Shown here one piece after another: positions 36,454 to 44,582 of a stretch of 64,000 bases of DNA (position 1 is its first letter; the number at the start of each line of letters is the position of its first letter). A program made the position numbers and the translations under genes. The notes under the pieces were generated by a model, which saw nothing but the letters and a program-made list of their open reading frames with translations, was not told where the DNA came from and ran no database searches. This stretch comes from Halobacteriales archaeon QS_9_68_17 (lineage in GTDB: Archaea; Halobacteriota; Halobacteria; Halobacteriales; Natronoarchaeaceae): assembly GCA_003023565.1 (NCBI GenBank), contig PXSA01000032.1:64501-128500 (forward strand). Direction: 5' to 3'.

Positions 36454-37824
36454 ATGGGGATGGTAGACGTCGTCTTCTCCGTTGCGCGCGTCCTCGCCGC
36501 GCTGTTTCTGGTCGCCCTGAACGGCTTCTTCGTGGCGGCGGAGTTCGCCTACGTCCGGATCCGATCGACGGCCGTCGACCGACTGATGGAGGAGGGGAAA
36601 GCGGGGGCGACCCTCCTGCAGGATGCCATAGAGAACCTCGACGACTACCTCGCGACGACGCAGCTCGGGATCACGATCGCTTCCCTCGGGCTGGGGTGGA
36701 TCGGCGAACCGGCCGTGGCGGCGCTCATCGAACCGGTACTGGCCCCGGTGCTCTCCGAGGGCGTGCTTCACCTCGTGGCCTTCGCGGTCGGGTTCGGCAC
36801 TATCACGTTTCTCCACGTGGTCTTCGGCGAACTCGCGCCCAAGACGATCGCGATCGCGAAGGCCGAGCGGATCGCCCTGCTCGTCGCGCCGCCGATGAAG
36901 TTCTTCTACTACGTGTTCGTCCCCGGCATCGTCGTGTTCAACGGGACGGCGAACTCCTTCACGCGGCTTATCGGCATTCCGCCCGCCTCCGAGACCGAGG
37001 AGACGCTCACCGAGGAGGAGATCCTGACCGTCCTCTCCCGCTCGGGCAAGAAGGGCCACGTCGACAAGGAGGAGGTGTCGATGATCGAGCGCGTCTTCGC
37101 CCTCGACGACACCGTCGTCCGCGAGGTCATGGTCCCGCGGCCGGACGTCGTGACCGTCGACGCCGACCTCCCGCTGTCGGAACTCCGGTCGCTGATCGTC
37201 GAGGCCGGCCACACCCGGTACCCCGTCCTCGACGGGAGCGACGACGGTCAGGTGGTCGGGTTCGTCGACGCCAAGGACGTCCTCCGGGCGCACGAACCCG
37301 CCGGGGACCGGACGAAACAGGTCACCGCCGGCGACATCGCCCGCGACATGCCGGTCGTCCCGGAGACCGGCCACGTCGACGACCTCCTCGCCGAGTTCCA
37401 GTCCGAGCGCGTCCAGATGGCCGCCGTGATCGACGAGTGGGGGTGGCTGGAGGGGATCGCCACCGTCGAGGACGTCGTCGAACTGATCGTCGGCGACATC
37501 CAGGACGTGTTCGACGCCGCCGAACCCGAACCCGCGATCGACCGCATCGGCGCGGGCACCTACGTCGTGGACGGGAGCGTCAGCGTCTCGGAGGTCAACC
37601 ACGAACTGGACGCCGACTTCGGGGTCGAGGACTTCGGGACGATCGGCGGACTGGTGTTCGACCGCCTCGGACGCGCCCCGGAGACCGGCGACAGCGTCGA
37701 GGCCGACGGCTACGAACTGGAAGTGAAGGGCGTCGAAGGCGCGCGGATCGCGAGCGTCACGGTCCGCGAGCGCCGGACCGACGAGGTCGCGTCGGCGGAC
37801 GACGAGGAGACCGAAGGCGAGTGA
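36454..37824 (+). CDS. CNNM/HlyC-CorC family membrane protein with CBS pair
   Basis: A 456-residue membrane protein. The N-terminal DUF21/CNNM domain has four helices (LFLVALNGFFVAAEFAYVR, then LATTQLGITIASLGLGWIGE and VVFGELAPKTIAIAKAER). Two CBS domains follow (REVMVPRPDVVTVDADLPL and VDEWGWLEG-type VIDEWGWLEGIATVEDV), and a C-terminal CorC_HlyC domain (VNHELDADFGVEDFGTIGG). Such proteins are linked to Mg2+ or Na+ efflux and cation homeostasis. The historic name hemolysin is misleading. Start ATG 36454; an in-frame ATG two codons later is equally possible. Confidence 0.9.
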   Translation: MGMVDVVFSVARVLAALFLVALNGFFVAAEFAYVRIRSTAVDRLMEEGKAGATLLQDAIENLDDYLATTQLGITIASLGLGWIGEPAVAALIEPVLAPVLSEGVLHLVAFAVGFGTITFLHVVFGELAPKTIAIAKAERIALLVAPPMKFFYYVFVPGIVVFNGTANSFTRLIGIPPASETEETLTEEEILTVLSRSGKKGHVDKEEVSMIERVFALDDTVVREVMVPRPDVVTVDADLPLSELRSLIVEAGHTRYPVLDGSDDGQVVGFVDAKDVLRAHEPAGDRTKQVTAGDIARDMPVVPETGHVDDLLAEFQSERVQMAAVIDEWGWLEGIATVEDVVELIVGDIQDVFDAAEPEPAIDRIGAGTYVVDGSVSVSEVNHELDADFGVEDFGTIGGLVFDRLGRAPETGDSVEADGYELEVKGVEGARIASVTVRERRTDEVASADDEETEGE

Positions 37825-37833
37825 GTCGCCTCG

Positions 37834-38451
37834 TTACCCGTCCCCGTCGCGCCACTTCCCCCGAAGGAGCCCGTACTGCACCATGTCCCGGTGGTCGCCG
37901 TCGACGAACATGAACTCGCGACGGCGGCCCTCCTCGGCGAACCCGAGCGACTCCAGCAGGCCGCGCGAGGCGTCGTTGAAGCCGAACGCCGCCGCGCCGA
38001 TGGCGGGCGTGTCGTACGTCCGGAACGCGTAGTCGACGGCGAGCGAGACGGCTTCTTTTCCGTAGCCCTCGCCGTGAACTTCGGGGATCAACCAGTAGCC
38101 GAGTTCCGGCCGCTTGAAGTCGGCGTCCTGCACGGCCACCATCCCGATCCGCCCCACGGCGTCGGGTGCGTGGTCGTCCGGCGACCCGCCGAACGCCGCC
38201 ACTTCGTCCGGCTGTCCCGGCCCGGCGTCGTCGCCGTCGAGACAGACGACGAACCGGTCCGACCCGTCGTCCGAGATCTCGATCGCCTCCTGGTTCCTGA
38301 CCGGCGTACCGAGCGAGTAGCGGAGGTCTGGCTCCGTGGAACCGCGCTGGAGGAAGGGCACGTCGTCCTGCTCGGCCGTCCGGAGCGCGACTCGCTCGCC
38401 GCTCGCGACGCGTGCTCCCGGCATGTGCCGGGGGTCGCGGAGACGCAGCAT
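37834..38451 (-). CDS. GNAT-family N-acetyltransferase (RimJ/RimL-like)
   Basis: A protein of about 196-205 residues with the acetyl-CoA-binding pattern: LGYWLIPEVHGEGYGKEAV near residue 130 (Q/R-x-x-G-x-G/A type loop), then AAAFGFNDASRGLLESLGF. These features and the Arg/Glu-rich C-terminus (RRREFMFVDGDHRDMVQYGL) match the RimJ/RimL group that acetylates N-termini or small amines. ATG 38424 (MPGARVAS) is an equally likely start. It is convergent with the CNNM gene, with 9 bases between the stops. Confidence 0.83.
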   Translation of the reverse strand: MLRLRDPRHMPGARVASGERVALRTAEQDDVPFLQRGSTEPDLRYSLGTPVRNQEAIEISDDGSDRFVVCLDGDDAGPGQPDEVAAFGGSPDDHAPDAVGRIGMVAVQDADFKRPELGYWLIPEVHGEGYGKEAVSLAVDYAFRTYDTPAIGAAAFGFNDASRGLLESLGFAEEGRRREFMFVDGDHRDMVQYGLLRGKWRDGDG

Positions 38452-38587
38452 AGGCTTTGTGTCTCGTCGCGGCCGGGGAACGGCGGTGACCGGGAACCGT
38501 CGTGCGAACGGCAGTCGGGACCACGAAACCCCGGGAAGCGGAAACCGGAGCCTTCAACCTCGGCGAAGGAGTACGCCCCGAGTGCGT

Positions 38588-38671
38588 GCGAGGGTAGCCA
38601 AGCCTGGAAACGGCGGCGGACTCAAGATCCGCTCCTGTAGAGGTCCAAGGGTTCAAATCCCTTCCCTCGCA
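38588..38671 (+). tRNA. tRNA-Leu (anticodon CAA)
   Basis: An 84-base type II tRNA. The acceptor stem is GCGAGGG/CCCUCGC. The anticodon stem GCGGA/UCCGC encloses the loop CUCAAGA, giving anticodon CAA. A long variable arm follows, and the T loop is UUCAAAU. The discriminator is A at 38671. No encoded CCA and no intron are seen. Its 3' end is repeated twice downstream. Confidence 0.95.
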
Positions 38672-38716
38672 TCGCCGGGGCCACACCCCGTGATGCGGAG
38701 GGCGCTCTCGGAGCGC

Positions 38717-38732
38717 TCTTCCCTCGCAAAAC
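38717..38732 (+). repeat. Direct repeat of tRNA-Leu 3' end (inner boundary of cassette)
   Basis: The 16-base TCTTCCCTCGCAAAAC recurs at 40473-40488. Its first part (CTTCCCTCGCA) is identical to the last 11 bases of tRNA-Leu at 38661-38671. The preceding 15-20 bases are also partly alike between the two distant copies. This is the arrangement left by site-specific integration at a tRNA 3' end. Bases 38733-38989 contain no gene I can support. Confidence 0.55.
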
Positions 38733-38989
38733 TTCCTACCGAGGCGATTCGCCCGGAGTGTTAACCATGCCAACCCCAACGCACGTGTCCGTATCCATTC
38801 GGACTTTCGGGCGAATCGCGCGATGTACCCTAACCCAGGTGATCTCCGGTCCGTCTGCTATGGTCGAGATTCCGTTTCCGACAGCCGCCGAGGCGAGAGC
38901 GAACTCGCGGGTATTTCCTAATCGGGAAGATCACGAGTCAGAGCGTGTGTCCGTCAGGTTGGTGCGGAGCGGAGAGAAAGGGAGGTCTC

Positions 38990-39694
38990 TCAGGGCTCCG
39001 TCGCCTGCCCAGTGGGGTTCTCGTTGAGCCACCGTTCGAGCTCTTCTTCGTGCACTTGCCACTCGGCGAGCAGCCGGTCGTACTCCTCGCGGGCCGCGTC
39101 AGCGCCGCGGTAGTCGGCGATCGGTTTCAGCCGGTTCTTCATCATCTTCTGGCACATCGCGGTCTCGTCGTACCGGTCGTACCCACACTGTGTGAGGATA
39201 TCGTGGACGGCCGCCCAGAACCCGATCCCCTTCGGATTCTCGTCGACTTCGTCGCCGACCATCGGGAGCGGTTCCTCGAACGCTCGGTAGTACGCCAGAG
39301 AAAACGGTGTGACGAGCTGTTTCGATCGATGCGCCCACTCGCCACCGATCTCGCCTAACGCGTCCTCCTGCTGCTTCAGGAGGCTATCGTACCTTCCTCC
39401 CTCCCGTTCGTCTTCGAATCGTCGAAGGTCCCACGAAACGAGGCCGTCGAACTCGTTCCATCGGTTCGATTCGCGCGCAACGAGCGCGTCCGGGTCTCCC
39501 TCGAAGACCAGTCGAACCAGACCGCCGTCCGGCCCGGAGTCGTACGCCGCGAACTGCCGATACGACCAGAACCAACCGGTCTCCCAGTGCTCGCTCGCCT
39601 CGAAGCGATCCCACGCATCTACGAGATATGCTCGAACGAATCGCTCTTCGTCTGCCGTGGATTCGAACTCGAACTCGATGGTCGCGCCAGCCAT
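38990..39694 (-). CDS. Haloarchaeal protein of unknown function (cassette gene)
   Basis: A 234-residue protein, rich in Trp, Tyr and Glu, starting MAGATIEFEFESTADEERFV. A middle segment reads DEVDENPKGIGFWAAVHD, followed by an ending rich in charged helices. I do not recognise the family. It contains no membrane helix or known catalytic signature. It lies with the cytidine deaminase inside the 1.76-kb segment bounded by tRNA-Leu 3'-end repeats, and is less GC-rich than the flanking genes, consistent with transfer. Confidence 0.65.
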   Translation of the reverse strand: MAGATIEFEFESTADEERFVRAYLVDAWDRFEASEHWETGWFWSYRQFAAYDSGPDGGLVRLVFEGDPDALVARESNRWNEFDGLVSWDLRRFEDEREGGRYDSLLKQQEDALGEIGGEWAHRSKQLVTPFSLAYYRAFEEPLPMVGDEVDENPKGIGFWAAVHDILTQCGYDRYDETAMCQKMMKNRLKPIADYRGADAAREEYDRLLAEWQVHEEELERWLNENPTGQATEP

Positions 39695-39818
39695 AACGTG
39701 GGTTTCCGCGAAAATATTGATGTACTTCCTGTCCAGCGGTCTGGTTTCCGGCGAGTCGGCCCCGCGGAATCTCTCAGAGTATCACGTGCTCGCCCGGCAG
39801 TTCTTCCCGGCGTCTCAA

Positions 39819-40253
39819 TTACCAGGTGCGGGTCGGGAGCAGGTCGATAGCGCTCACGGCCCTCTTTTCTCCGTCGACGGGGACGATGACGCGCATCTCG
39901 TCGTTGTAGTCCGCCAGTAGTTCTCGGCAACTTCCGCACGGTGGAACGACCCGTGCCTCGTCCGTATCGTGAGACGGCATCGGGTACGCGACGGCGACGC
40001 AGGTGTCGATATCGTCGTGACTGCACCCGTCGGCGATCGCGGCACCGAGCGCCACCGGTTCCGCGCACATCGACGCCCGACCGACAGATGCAGGCAAGCT
40101 CACGCCCTCGTACACAGCGCCGTCGGTCGTTCGAACTCCGGCAGCCACGATGTGTGCGCCCTCGAAGAAATCCGGATCGAAGGTGCGCTCGTTCGTCTGT
40201 ACGATGTGCTCGACAAGACCCTCGTCTTCCGACGAGAGGGGAGCAGTCTCCAT
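39819..40253 (-). CDS. cdd: Cytidine deaminase
   Basis: A 144-residue cytidine deaminase-fold protein that would deaminate cytidine or deoxycytidine to uridine. The zinc motif is complete: SMCAEPVALG supplies the Cys ligand and the proton-shuttle Glu, and VVPPCGSCRELL supplies the PCxxC pair. I use ATG 40253, but in-frame ATGs at 40271 and 40292 cannot be excluded. It is part of the putative integrated cassette. Confidence 0.85.
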   Translation of the reverse strand: METAPLSSEDEGLVEHIVQTNERTFDPDFFEGAHIVAAGVRTTDGAVYEGVSLPASVGRASMCAEPVALGAAIADGCSHDDIDTCVAVAYPMPSHDTDEARVVPPCGSCRELLADYNDEMRVIVPVDGEKRAVSAIDLLPTRTW

Positions 40254-40472
40254 ACTCGTTCGACCGACCATCGAGTGATAGCGTTTTTGCACCGCTGTTC
40301 CGAGTAATCCGGAGCATCGTTGGATTCCCCAGCCGCTTCACGGAGCCTTCGCCGGCGAACTGTCGCGGATGCGAGCGCCTTCTCGCGGTCCATCCGTTCA
40401 AATCGCGTCACGCGTACTGCCGGCCCACGCGGGTCCTCACGGACAGTACGAGGGACCGTCTCTTCGGGGCGT

Positions 40473-40488
40473 TCTTCCCTCGCAAAAC
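40473..40488 (+). repeat. Direct repeat of tRNA-Leu 3' end (outer boundary of cassette)
   Basis: Second distant copy of TCTTCCCTCGCAAAAC, 1756 bases from the first. It contains the 11 terminal bases of tRNA-Leu(CAA). Together with 38717-38732 it brackets exactly the unknown protein and cdd. No integrase gene is present between them. Confidence 0.55.
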
Positions 40489-40519
40489 GTCTCACGGCAC
40501 CGCGTCGACAGCGACGTCC

Positions 40520-41269
40520 TCAGTCAGGGCACTCGCAGGCGAACACGTCCTCGTGGAGGTGCTCACAGACCGTCTCCATTAGCGCCGCGAGGTTCACCGT
40601 GTCCTCGCGGTTGTAGGCGACGAGCGTCTCCAGCGCCTCGTCATCGCCGGCCTCGTACTCGCGCCAGAGGCGGACGGCGTCCTCGCCGGAGATGTCGGGG
40701 CGGTCGCGTTCGAGGCCGATGTCGCGCTCGACGGCCTGCAGGCCGCCCGAGAGGCCGAGGCGCTTGCAGGGGTACATGAGGTCGACGTGGGGCACGTCGA
40801 TGGAGACGTCGAACGACTGCTTCAGGAAGGGGACGTCGAAGCGCTTGCCGTTGAACGTCGCGACGAGCGACGCGTCGGCGAACTGCTCGCGGATCCGCTC
40901 GGCGGTGAGGTCCTCGCCGCGGACGAGCGTCGTCGTCTCGCCGTCTCGGTGGAAACTCACCGTCGTCACGTCGTTGTAGTCGGCGCTCAGGCCGGTCGTC
41001 TCGATGTCGAAGTAGCAGGTCTCGTCGCGGAAGTTCTCGTACAGTCGCCAGTGCTCGCCGCCGGGGAACTGCTCGGCGAAGAACTCGGCGTCGCCGTCGT
41101 CCAGGTGCTCCCAGGCGTCGGCGATGAACGACTCGACGCGCTCGCCCGTCGTCGGGCCGAGCGCGTCGGGGTCGAACGCCTCCCAGCGCGTGATGCCGTC
41201 GCGCCAGAGGCGTCGCTCGGTCGTCTCGCCCACGCCGCGGACGGGGATGAAACTGTTCTCGATTCGCAC
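40520..41269 (-). CDS. YprB-like RNase H-fold 3'-5' exonuclease
   Basis: A 249-residue DEDD-type exonuclease. The four acidic sites are visible: CYFDIETTGL (motif I, Asp and Glu), NGKRFDVPFLKQSF (motif II, Asp) and AYNREDTVNLAAL (motif III, with the Tyr-x3-Asp pattern). The N-terminal 90 residues contain a helix-hairpin-helix-like start (FIPVRGVGETTERRLWRDG) that may bind nucleic acid. It probably processes single-stranded DNA or RNA ends; the substrate is unknown. Confidence 0.83.
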   Translation of the reverse strand: MRIENSFIPVRGVGETTERRLWRDGITRWEAFDPDALGPTTGERVESFIADAWEHLDDGDAEFFAEQFPGGEHWRLYENFRDETCYFDIETTGLSADYNDVTTVSFHRDGETTTLVRGEDLTAERIREQFADASLVATFNGKRFDVPFLKQSFDVSIDVPHVDLMYPCKRLGLSGGLQAVERDIGLERDRPDISGEDAVRLWREYEAGDDEALETLVAYNREDTVNLAALMETVCEHLHEDVFACECPD

Positions 41270-41360
41270 GTGTCGGTGAGGGAACCACGCCGACTAAATG
41301 CTTTCTACCGGAGGGCGGCGGGCAGTATCGTTATAGTGATGGATCGTGAACGACTGAACG

Positions 41361-41741
41361 ATGGAGAACGCACTCCTCGCCGACGAGTCGGCCGACCGGA
41401 TCGTCACCCTCTGCCGAACGGCTATCGGGGACAGCCTCCGCTCGGTCACGTACTTCACCCGCGACGACTTCGAGCAACTGTACCTCCGCGGCGACCTGGA
41501 GCAGGACGCGGACCTGATGGGCTTCATCGGCCACGAGTGGCAGGACTTCAAGAACACGCAGACCGCCTACGAGGGGTCGGAACTCGGCGACTACGAGTAC
41601 ACCATCCGCGCGTTCGAGAACGGCTATCTGGTGCGCGTGACCACGGGTCGGGAGGGCGTGTTCGCCACGACGGACAGCCTCACCCTCCAGCAGTACGAGG
41701 AGGTCGCGGGGGCCATCAGGAAAGTTCTCCGGGAGCAGTAG
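41361..41741 (+). CDS. Conserved haloarchaeal protein (DUF7522-like)
   Basis: A 126-residue soluble protein, MENALLADESADRIVTLC at the start and LQQYEEVAGAIRKVLREQ at the end, with a conserved YFTRDDFEQLYLRGDLEQD core. I recall it as a haloarchaeal family (DUF7522, from memory) without known function. It is followed 43 bases later by the inositol-monophosphatase family gene. Confidence 0.65.
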   Translation: MENALLADESADRIVTLCRTAIGDSLRSVTYFTRDDFEQLYLRGDLEQDADLMGFIGHEWQDFKNTQTAYEGSELGDYEYTIRAFENGYLVRVTTGREGVFATTDSLTLQQYEEVAGAIRKVLREQ

Positions 41742-41784
41742 CAGTGCCGGCACGCCTTTCGGGCGCGGCGTCGACGGGTGACGT

Positions 41785-42609
41785 ATGGACGACCAGGCAC
41801 GCGCGGAACTCGCGGAGCGGGCGGCGGCCGCCGGGGCGACGGTCGCGTCCGACGCGTTCCGCACGGCGGTCGAGGTCGAGACGAAGGCGGACGCCGAACC
41901 GGTCACGCAGGTCGACAGGGACGCCCAGCGGCGCGTGACCGAGGTGATCCGCGAGGAGCGCCCCGACGAGACGGTGGTCGGCGAGGAGGGCGAGACGCCG
42001 AAGTCGATCCCCGAGGGCGAACCGTCGTGGGTCGTCGACCCCATCGACGGGACGAAGAACTTCGCCCGCGGCTCGCGGACGTGGGGGACGAGCGTCGCCG
42101 CGGTCACCCCCGACGGCGTCGCCGGGGCCGCGAACGTCTTCCCGGCGGTCGACGACGTCTACGTCGTCGGCGGGAACGGTCTGGGTCCCGAGAGCGCGGG
42201 GCCGCGTCGGAACGGCGAACCGGTCGCGGTCAGCGACGTCGACACGCCCGAGGAGGCACTCGTCGGACCGCTGATGCTGTGGACTCGGGATCGCCGTGAC
42301 GAGTTCGTGGCGGCGCTCGGCGAGACCGCGCGGCGGTTCGACGACGTGCGCCGCGTCGGGTCGGCGCAGGCGATGCTGTCGCGGACCGCCGCCGGCGAGA
42401 TAGACGGGACGTTCACGAACCTCTCGCCGCCGCCGTGGGACACCGTCGCCGGCGTGGCGCTGGTCCGGGCGGCCGGCGGGCGCGTGACGAACCTCGACGG
42501 GGACCGCTGGTCGCCGGACGACCGGGGGCTGGTCGCGTCCAACGGCGAGATACACGACGCCCTGCGCGAGGCCGCGGCGGCGCTCCCGTCCGGCGGGGAC
42601 GGGGAGTAG
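41785..42609 (+). CDS. Inositol monophosphatase family phosphatase
   Basis: A 274-residue Mg2+-dependent, Li+-sensitive-type phosphatase. The metal-binding motifs are VVGEEGET (motif A Glu), WVVDPIDGTKNFARG (motif B) and PPPWDTVAGVALVRAAGG (motif C). Archaeal members commonly act on inositol-1-phosphate or fructose-1,6-bisphosphate, or both; the sequence does not decide which. Length is normal for the family. Confidence 0.9.
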   Translation: MDDQARAELAERAAAAGATVASDAFRTAVEVETKADAEPVTQVDRDAQRRVTEVIREERPDETVVGEEGETPKSIPEGEPSWVVDPIDGTKNFARGSRTWGTSVAAVTPDGVAGAANVFPAVDDVYVVGGNGLGPESAGPRRNGEPVAVSDVDTPEEALVGPLMLWTRDRRDEFVAALGETARRFDDVRRVGSAQAMLSRTAAGEIDGTFTNLSPPPWDTVAGVALVRAAGGRVTNLDGDRWSPDDRGLVASNGEIHDALREAAAALPSGGDGE

Positions 42610-42639
42610 ATTGACGGGAGCGGGGTCTGAGATCCGAGC

Positions 42640-43092
42640 ATGGACCTCGACGACACCGACCGCGAGATCCTGCGGATCCTGCAGGACGACGCGCGGACGC
42701 CGTTCAGCGAGATCGCCCGCGAGATCGACATGTCCAGCGCGACGGTTCACGACCGCGTCTCGCGGATGGAGGAGGCGGGGGTCATCGAGGGGTACCACGC
42801 GAGCGTCGACCCGCGGACGGTCGGCCTCGGCATCTCCGCGATAGTCGGTCTACGCGTCGAGCAGGGGCGAGAACAGGACACGCTCGACCGCCTCGCGGCG
42901 ATAGACGGCGTGCAGGAGGTCCACCTGACCACCGGCGAGTGGGACGTGATGGCGCGGGTGTACGCCGAGGACGCGGACGAACTGCGCGAGATGATGTTCG
43001 AGCGGATCGCCCGGATGGACGGCTTCGCCCGGTCCCAGACGATGGTCATCCTCGGCACGCACCACGAGGACGAGCGGTTGCCGGTCGAGTGA
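42640..43092 (+). CDS. Lrp/AsnC family transcriptional regulator
   Basis: A 150-residue regulator. The N-terminal winged HTH ([20 protein letters not shown], then [16 protein letters not shown]) is followed by an AsnC/Lrp ligand-binding RAM domain ([20 protein letters not shown]-like). Members sense amino acids or related metabolites as octamers. Its stop overlaps the GTG start of the DUF63 gene, so the two are co-expressed. The regulated genes are not evident. Confidence 0.9.
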   Translation: MDLDDTDREILRILQDDARTPFSEIAREIDMSSATVHDRVSRMEEAGVIEGYHASVDPRTVGLGISAIVGLRVEQGREQDTLDRLAAIDGVQEVHLTTGEWDVMARVYAEDADELREMMFERIARMDGFARSQTMVILGTHHEDERLPVE

Positions 43093-44279
43093 CGACCGAC
43101 GGCCGGACCGCGACACGGGGAGCGAGAACGGCCGTCGACGGCGACGAGCGGGCGTGGGCCGCGCTCGTCGCGAGCGCCGTCGCGCTACTGGGTATCGGGT
43201 CGGCCCTGTTCCCCCGGCGAGTGTACGCGAACTTCATCTGGCAGTACTTCTGGGGGCCGGTGTACGCCGACTCGGAGGGCGCGAACTGCGTCGCGTGGGC
43301 GAACGGCGACCAGCGCCTGCTCGGCAGCAGCGAGTGCGCGTCGCTACGGAACGACCCCCAGCGGCTGTCCGAACTCGGCCCGGTCGCGGAGCCCGGCTAC
43401 ACCGTGGTATCCGAGGTGGGGTACGTCGTCATCCTGCTCGTGATGCTGGTCGGCGTCATCTTCCTGCTTCGGCGGCTCGACCTCTCGCGCTACCGGTCGC
43501 TGTTCTACGCGCTGTTCCCGTTCATGCTGTTCGGCGGGGCGCTCCGGGTCGTCGAGGACGGAAACGTCGCGGCGATGCGGGCCGGCGTCGACCAACCGAT
43601 CAGCTACCCGCTCAACACCCTCCTCATCAGCCCCCTTATCTACTTCACGATGTTTTTCATCGCGCTCGGCGCGCTCGTCGGCGCGGTGTGGCTCGAACGG
43701 AGCGGTCACGTCGACCGCTACGAGTACCCGCTCGCGGGCATCGGGACGGCGGCGCTGGTGGCCTGCGTCGGCTACCTCTCCGTGCTCGCCGCGACGACCG
43801 ACTACGTGTACTTCTACCCCTCCATCCCGGCCGTCGTCCTCCTCGGCGCGTCCGGCGCGGCGGCCGCGACGTGGCTCGCCGTCGAGCGGTACGCACCGGA
43901 GATCAACCGCGGGACGGGCCTGATCGGCCTGGTGATACTCTGGGGCCACGCGATAGACGGCGTCGCGAACGTCGTCGGCCTCGACTGGGCCGCCGAACTC
44001 GACGTCCACTACGGCGACCTCGGCCCGAAACACCCCGTCAACGCCGGTATCGTCGACATAACCGACGCCGTGCTGCCGGCGAGTATCACCCACTACACCG
44101 GCACGGCGTGGCCGTTCCTGCTGGTCAAACTCGCGGCCGCCGTCCTCGTCGTCTGGATCTTCGACGACCAGATCTTCGAGGAGAGCCCCCGCTACACGAT
44201 ACTGCTACTGATAACGGTGCTAGCGGTCGGTCTCGGTCCCGGGACCCGCGATATGCTCCGCGCGACCTTCGGCATTTAG
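43089..44279 (+). CDS. DUF63 family membrane protein
   Basis: A 396-residue archaeal membrane protein with about nine hydrophobic helices. The recognisable DUF63 blocks are [16 protein letters not shown], the [14 protein letters not shown] loop and the [18 protein letters not shown] segment with a conserved histidine and aspartate. Function is unknown; the conserved charged residues within helices suggest an enzyme or transporter. Start GTG 43089 overlaps the Lrp stop. The last 60 bases overlap the convergent zinc-ribbon gene. Confidence 0.85.
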   Translation: MTTDGRTATRGARTAVDGDERAWAALVASAVALLGIGSALFPRRVYANFIWQYFWGPVYADSEGANCVAWANGDQRLLGSSECASLRNDPQRLSELGPVAEPGYTVVSEVGYVVILLVMLVGVIFLLRRLDLSRYRSLFYALFPFMLFGGALRVVEDGNVAAMRAGVDQPISYPLNTLLISPLIYFTMFFIALGALVGAVWLERSGHVDRYEYPLAGIGTAALVACVGYLSVLAATTDYVYFYPSIPAVVLLGASGAAAATWLAVERYAPEINRGTGLIGLVILWGHAIDGVANVVGLDWAAELDVHYGDLGPKHPVNAGIVDITDAVLPASITHYTGTAWPFLLVKLAAAVLVVWIFDDQIFEESPRYTILLLITVLAVGLGPGTRDMLRATFGI

Positions 44280-44441
44280 CCGCTCCAGCGCGCTCTCCGG
44301 GAAGTACCGGTTCCCGCACTCGGCACACACCGCGACCTGCACCGGTTCCGCCATGTCGACGCCCGCGACCTCCGTCCCGACCGACCGCTTCCTGAGCGCG
44401 CCACCGCAGGTCGCACACCCGAGGTCGAACTCGGTCGTCAT
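44220..44441 (-). CDS. Small zinc-ribbon protein (YgiT-type)
   Basis: A 73-residue protein with two Cys pairs: CATCGG near residue 9 and [17 protein letters not shown] near residue 39. This matches the YgiT/MqsA-type zinc finger that occurs alone in many archaea; here there is no HTH domain and no toxin partner nearby. Its 3' end overlaps the 3' end of the DUF63 gene on the opposite strand by 60 bases, so the transcripts overlap tail to tail. Confidence 0.7.
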   Translation of the reverse strand: MTTEFDLGCATCGGALRKRSVGTEVAGVDMAEPVQVAVCAECGNRYFPESALERLNAEGRAEHIAGPGTETDR

Positions 44442-44582
44442 ACTCGCCCCACAGGGATGATACGGTCGTTCATGGTAAGTATTGGCACACCGCTAGTCCC
44501 TACGACACTCCGCGACATAAAACTACGGTGCCACGGGCCGGACCGAGTCGAGATCGGGCGACAGCGGCGGACTGTCCGGCGA

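Noticed and set aside
38758-39027. An 89-codon plus-strand ORF after tRNA-Leu
   Set aside because: It runs into the antisense of the next gene, has no recognisable motif, and its codon use is not haloarchaeal in type.
44220-44441. YgiT-type zinc-ribbon gene as an antitoxin
   Set aside because: There is no adjacent MqsR-like toxin and no HTH domain; it is more likely an independent zinc-ribbon protein.
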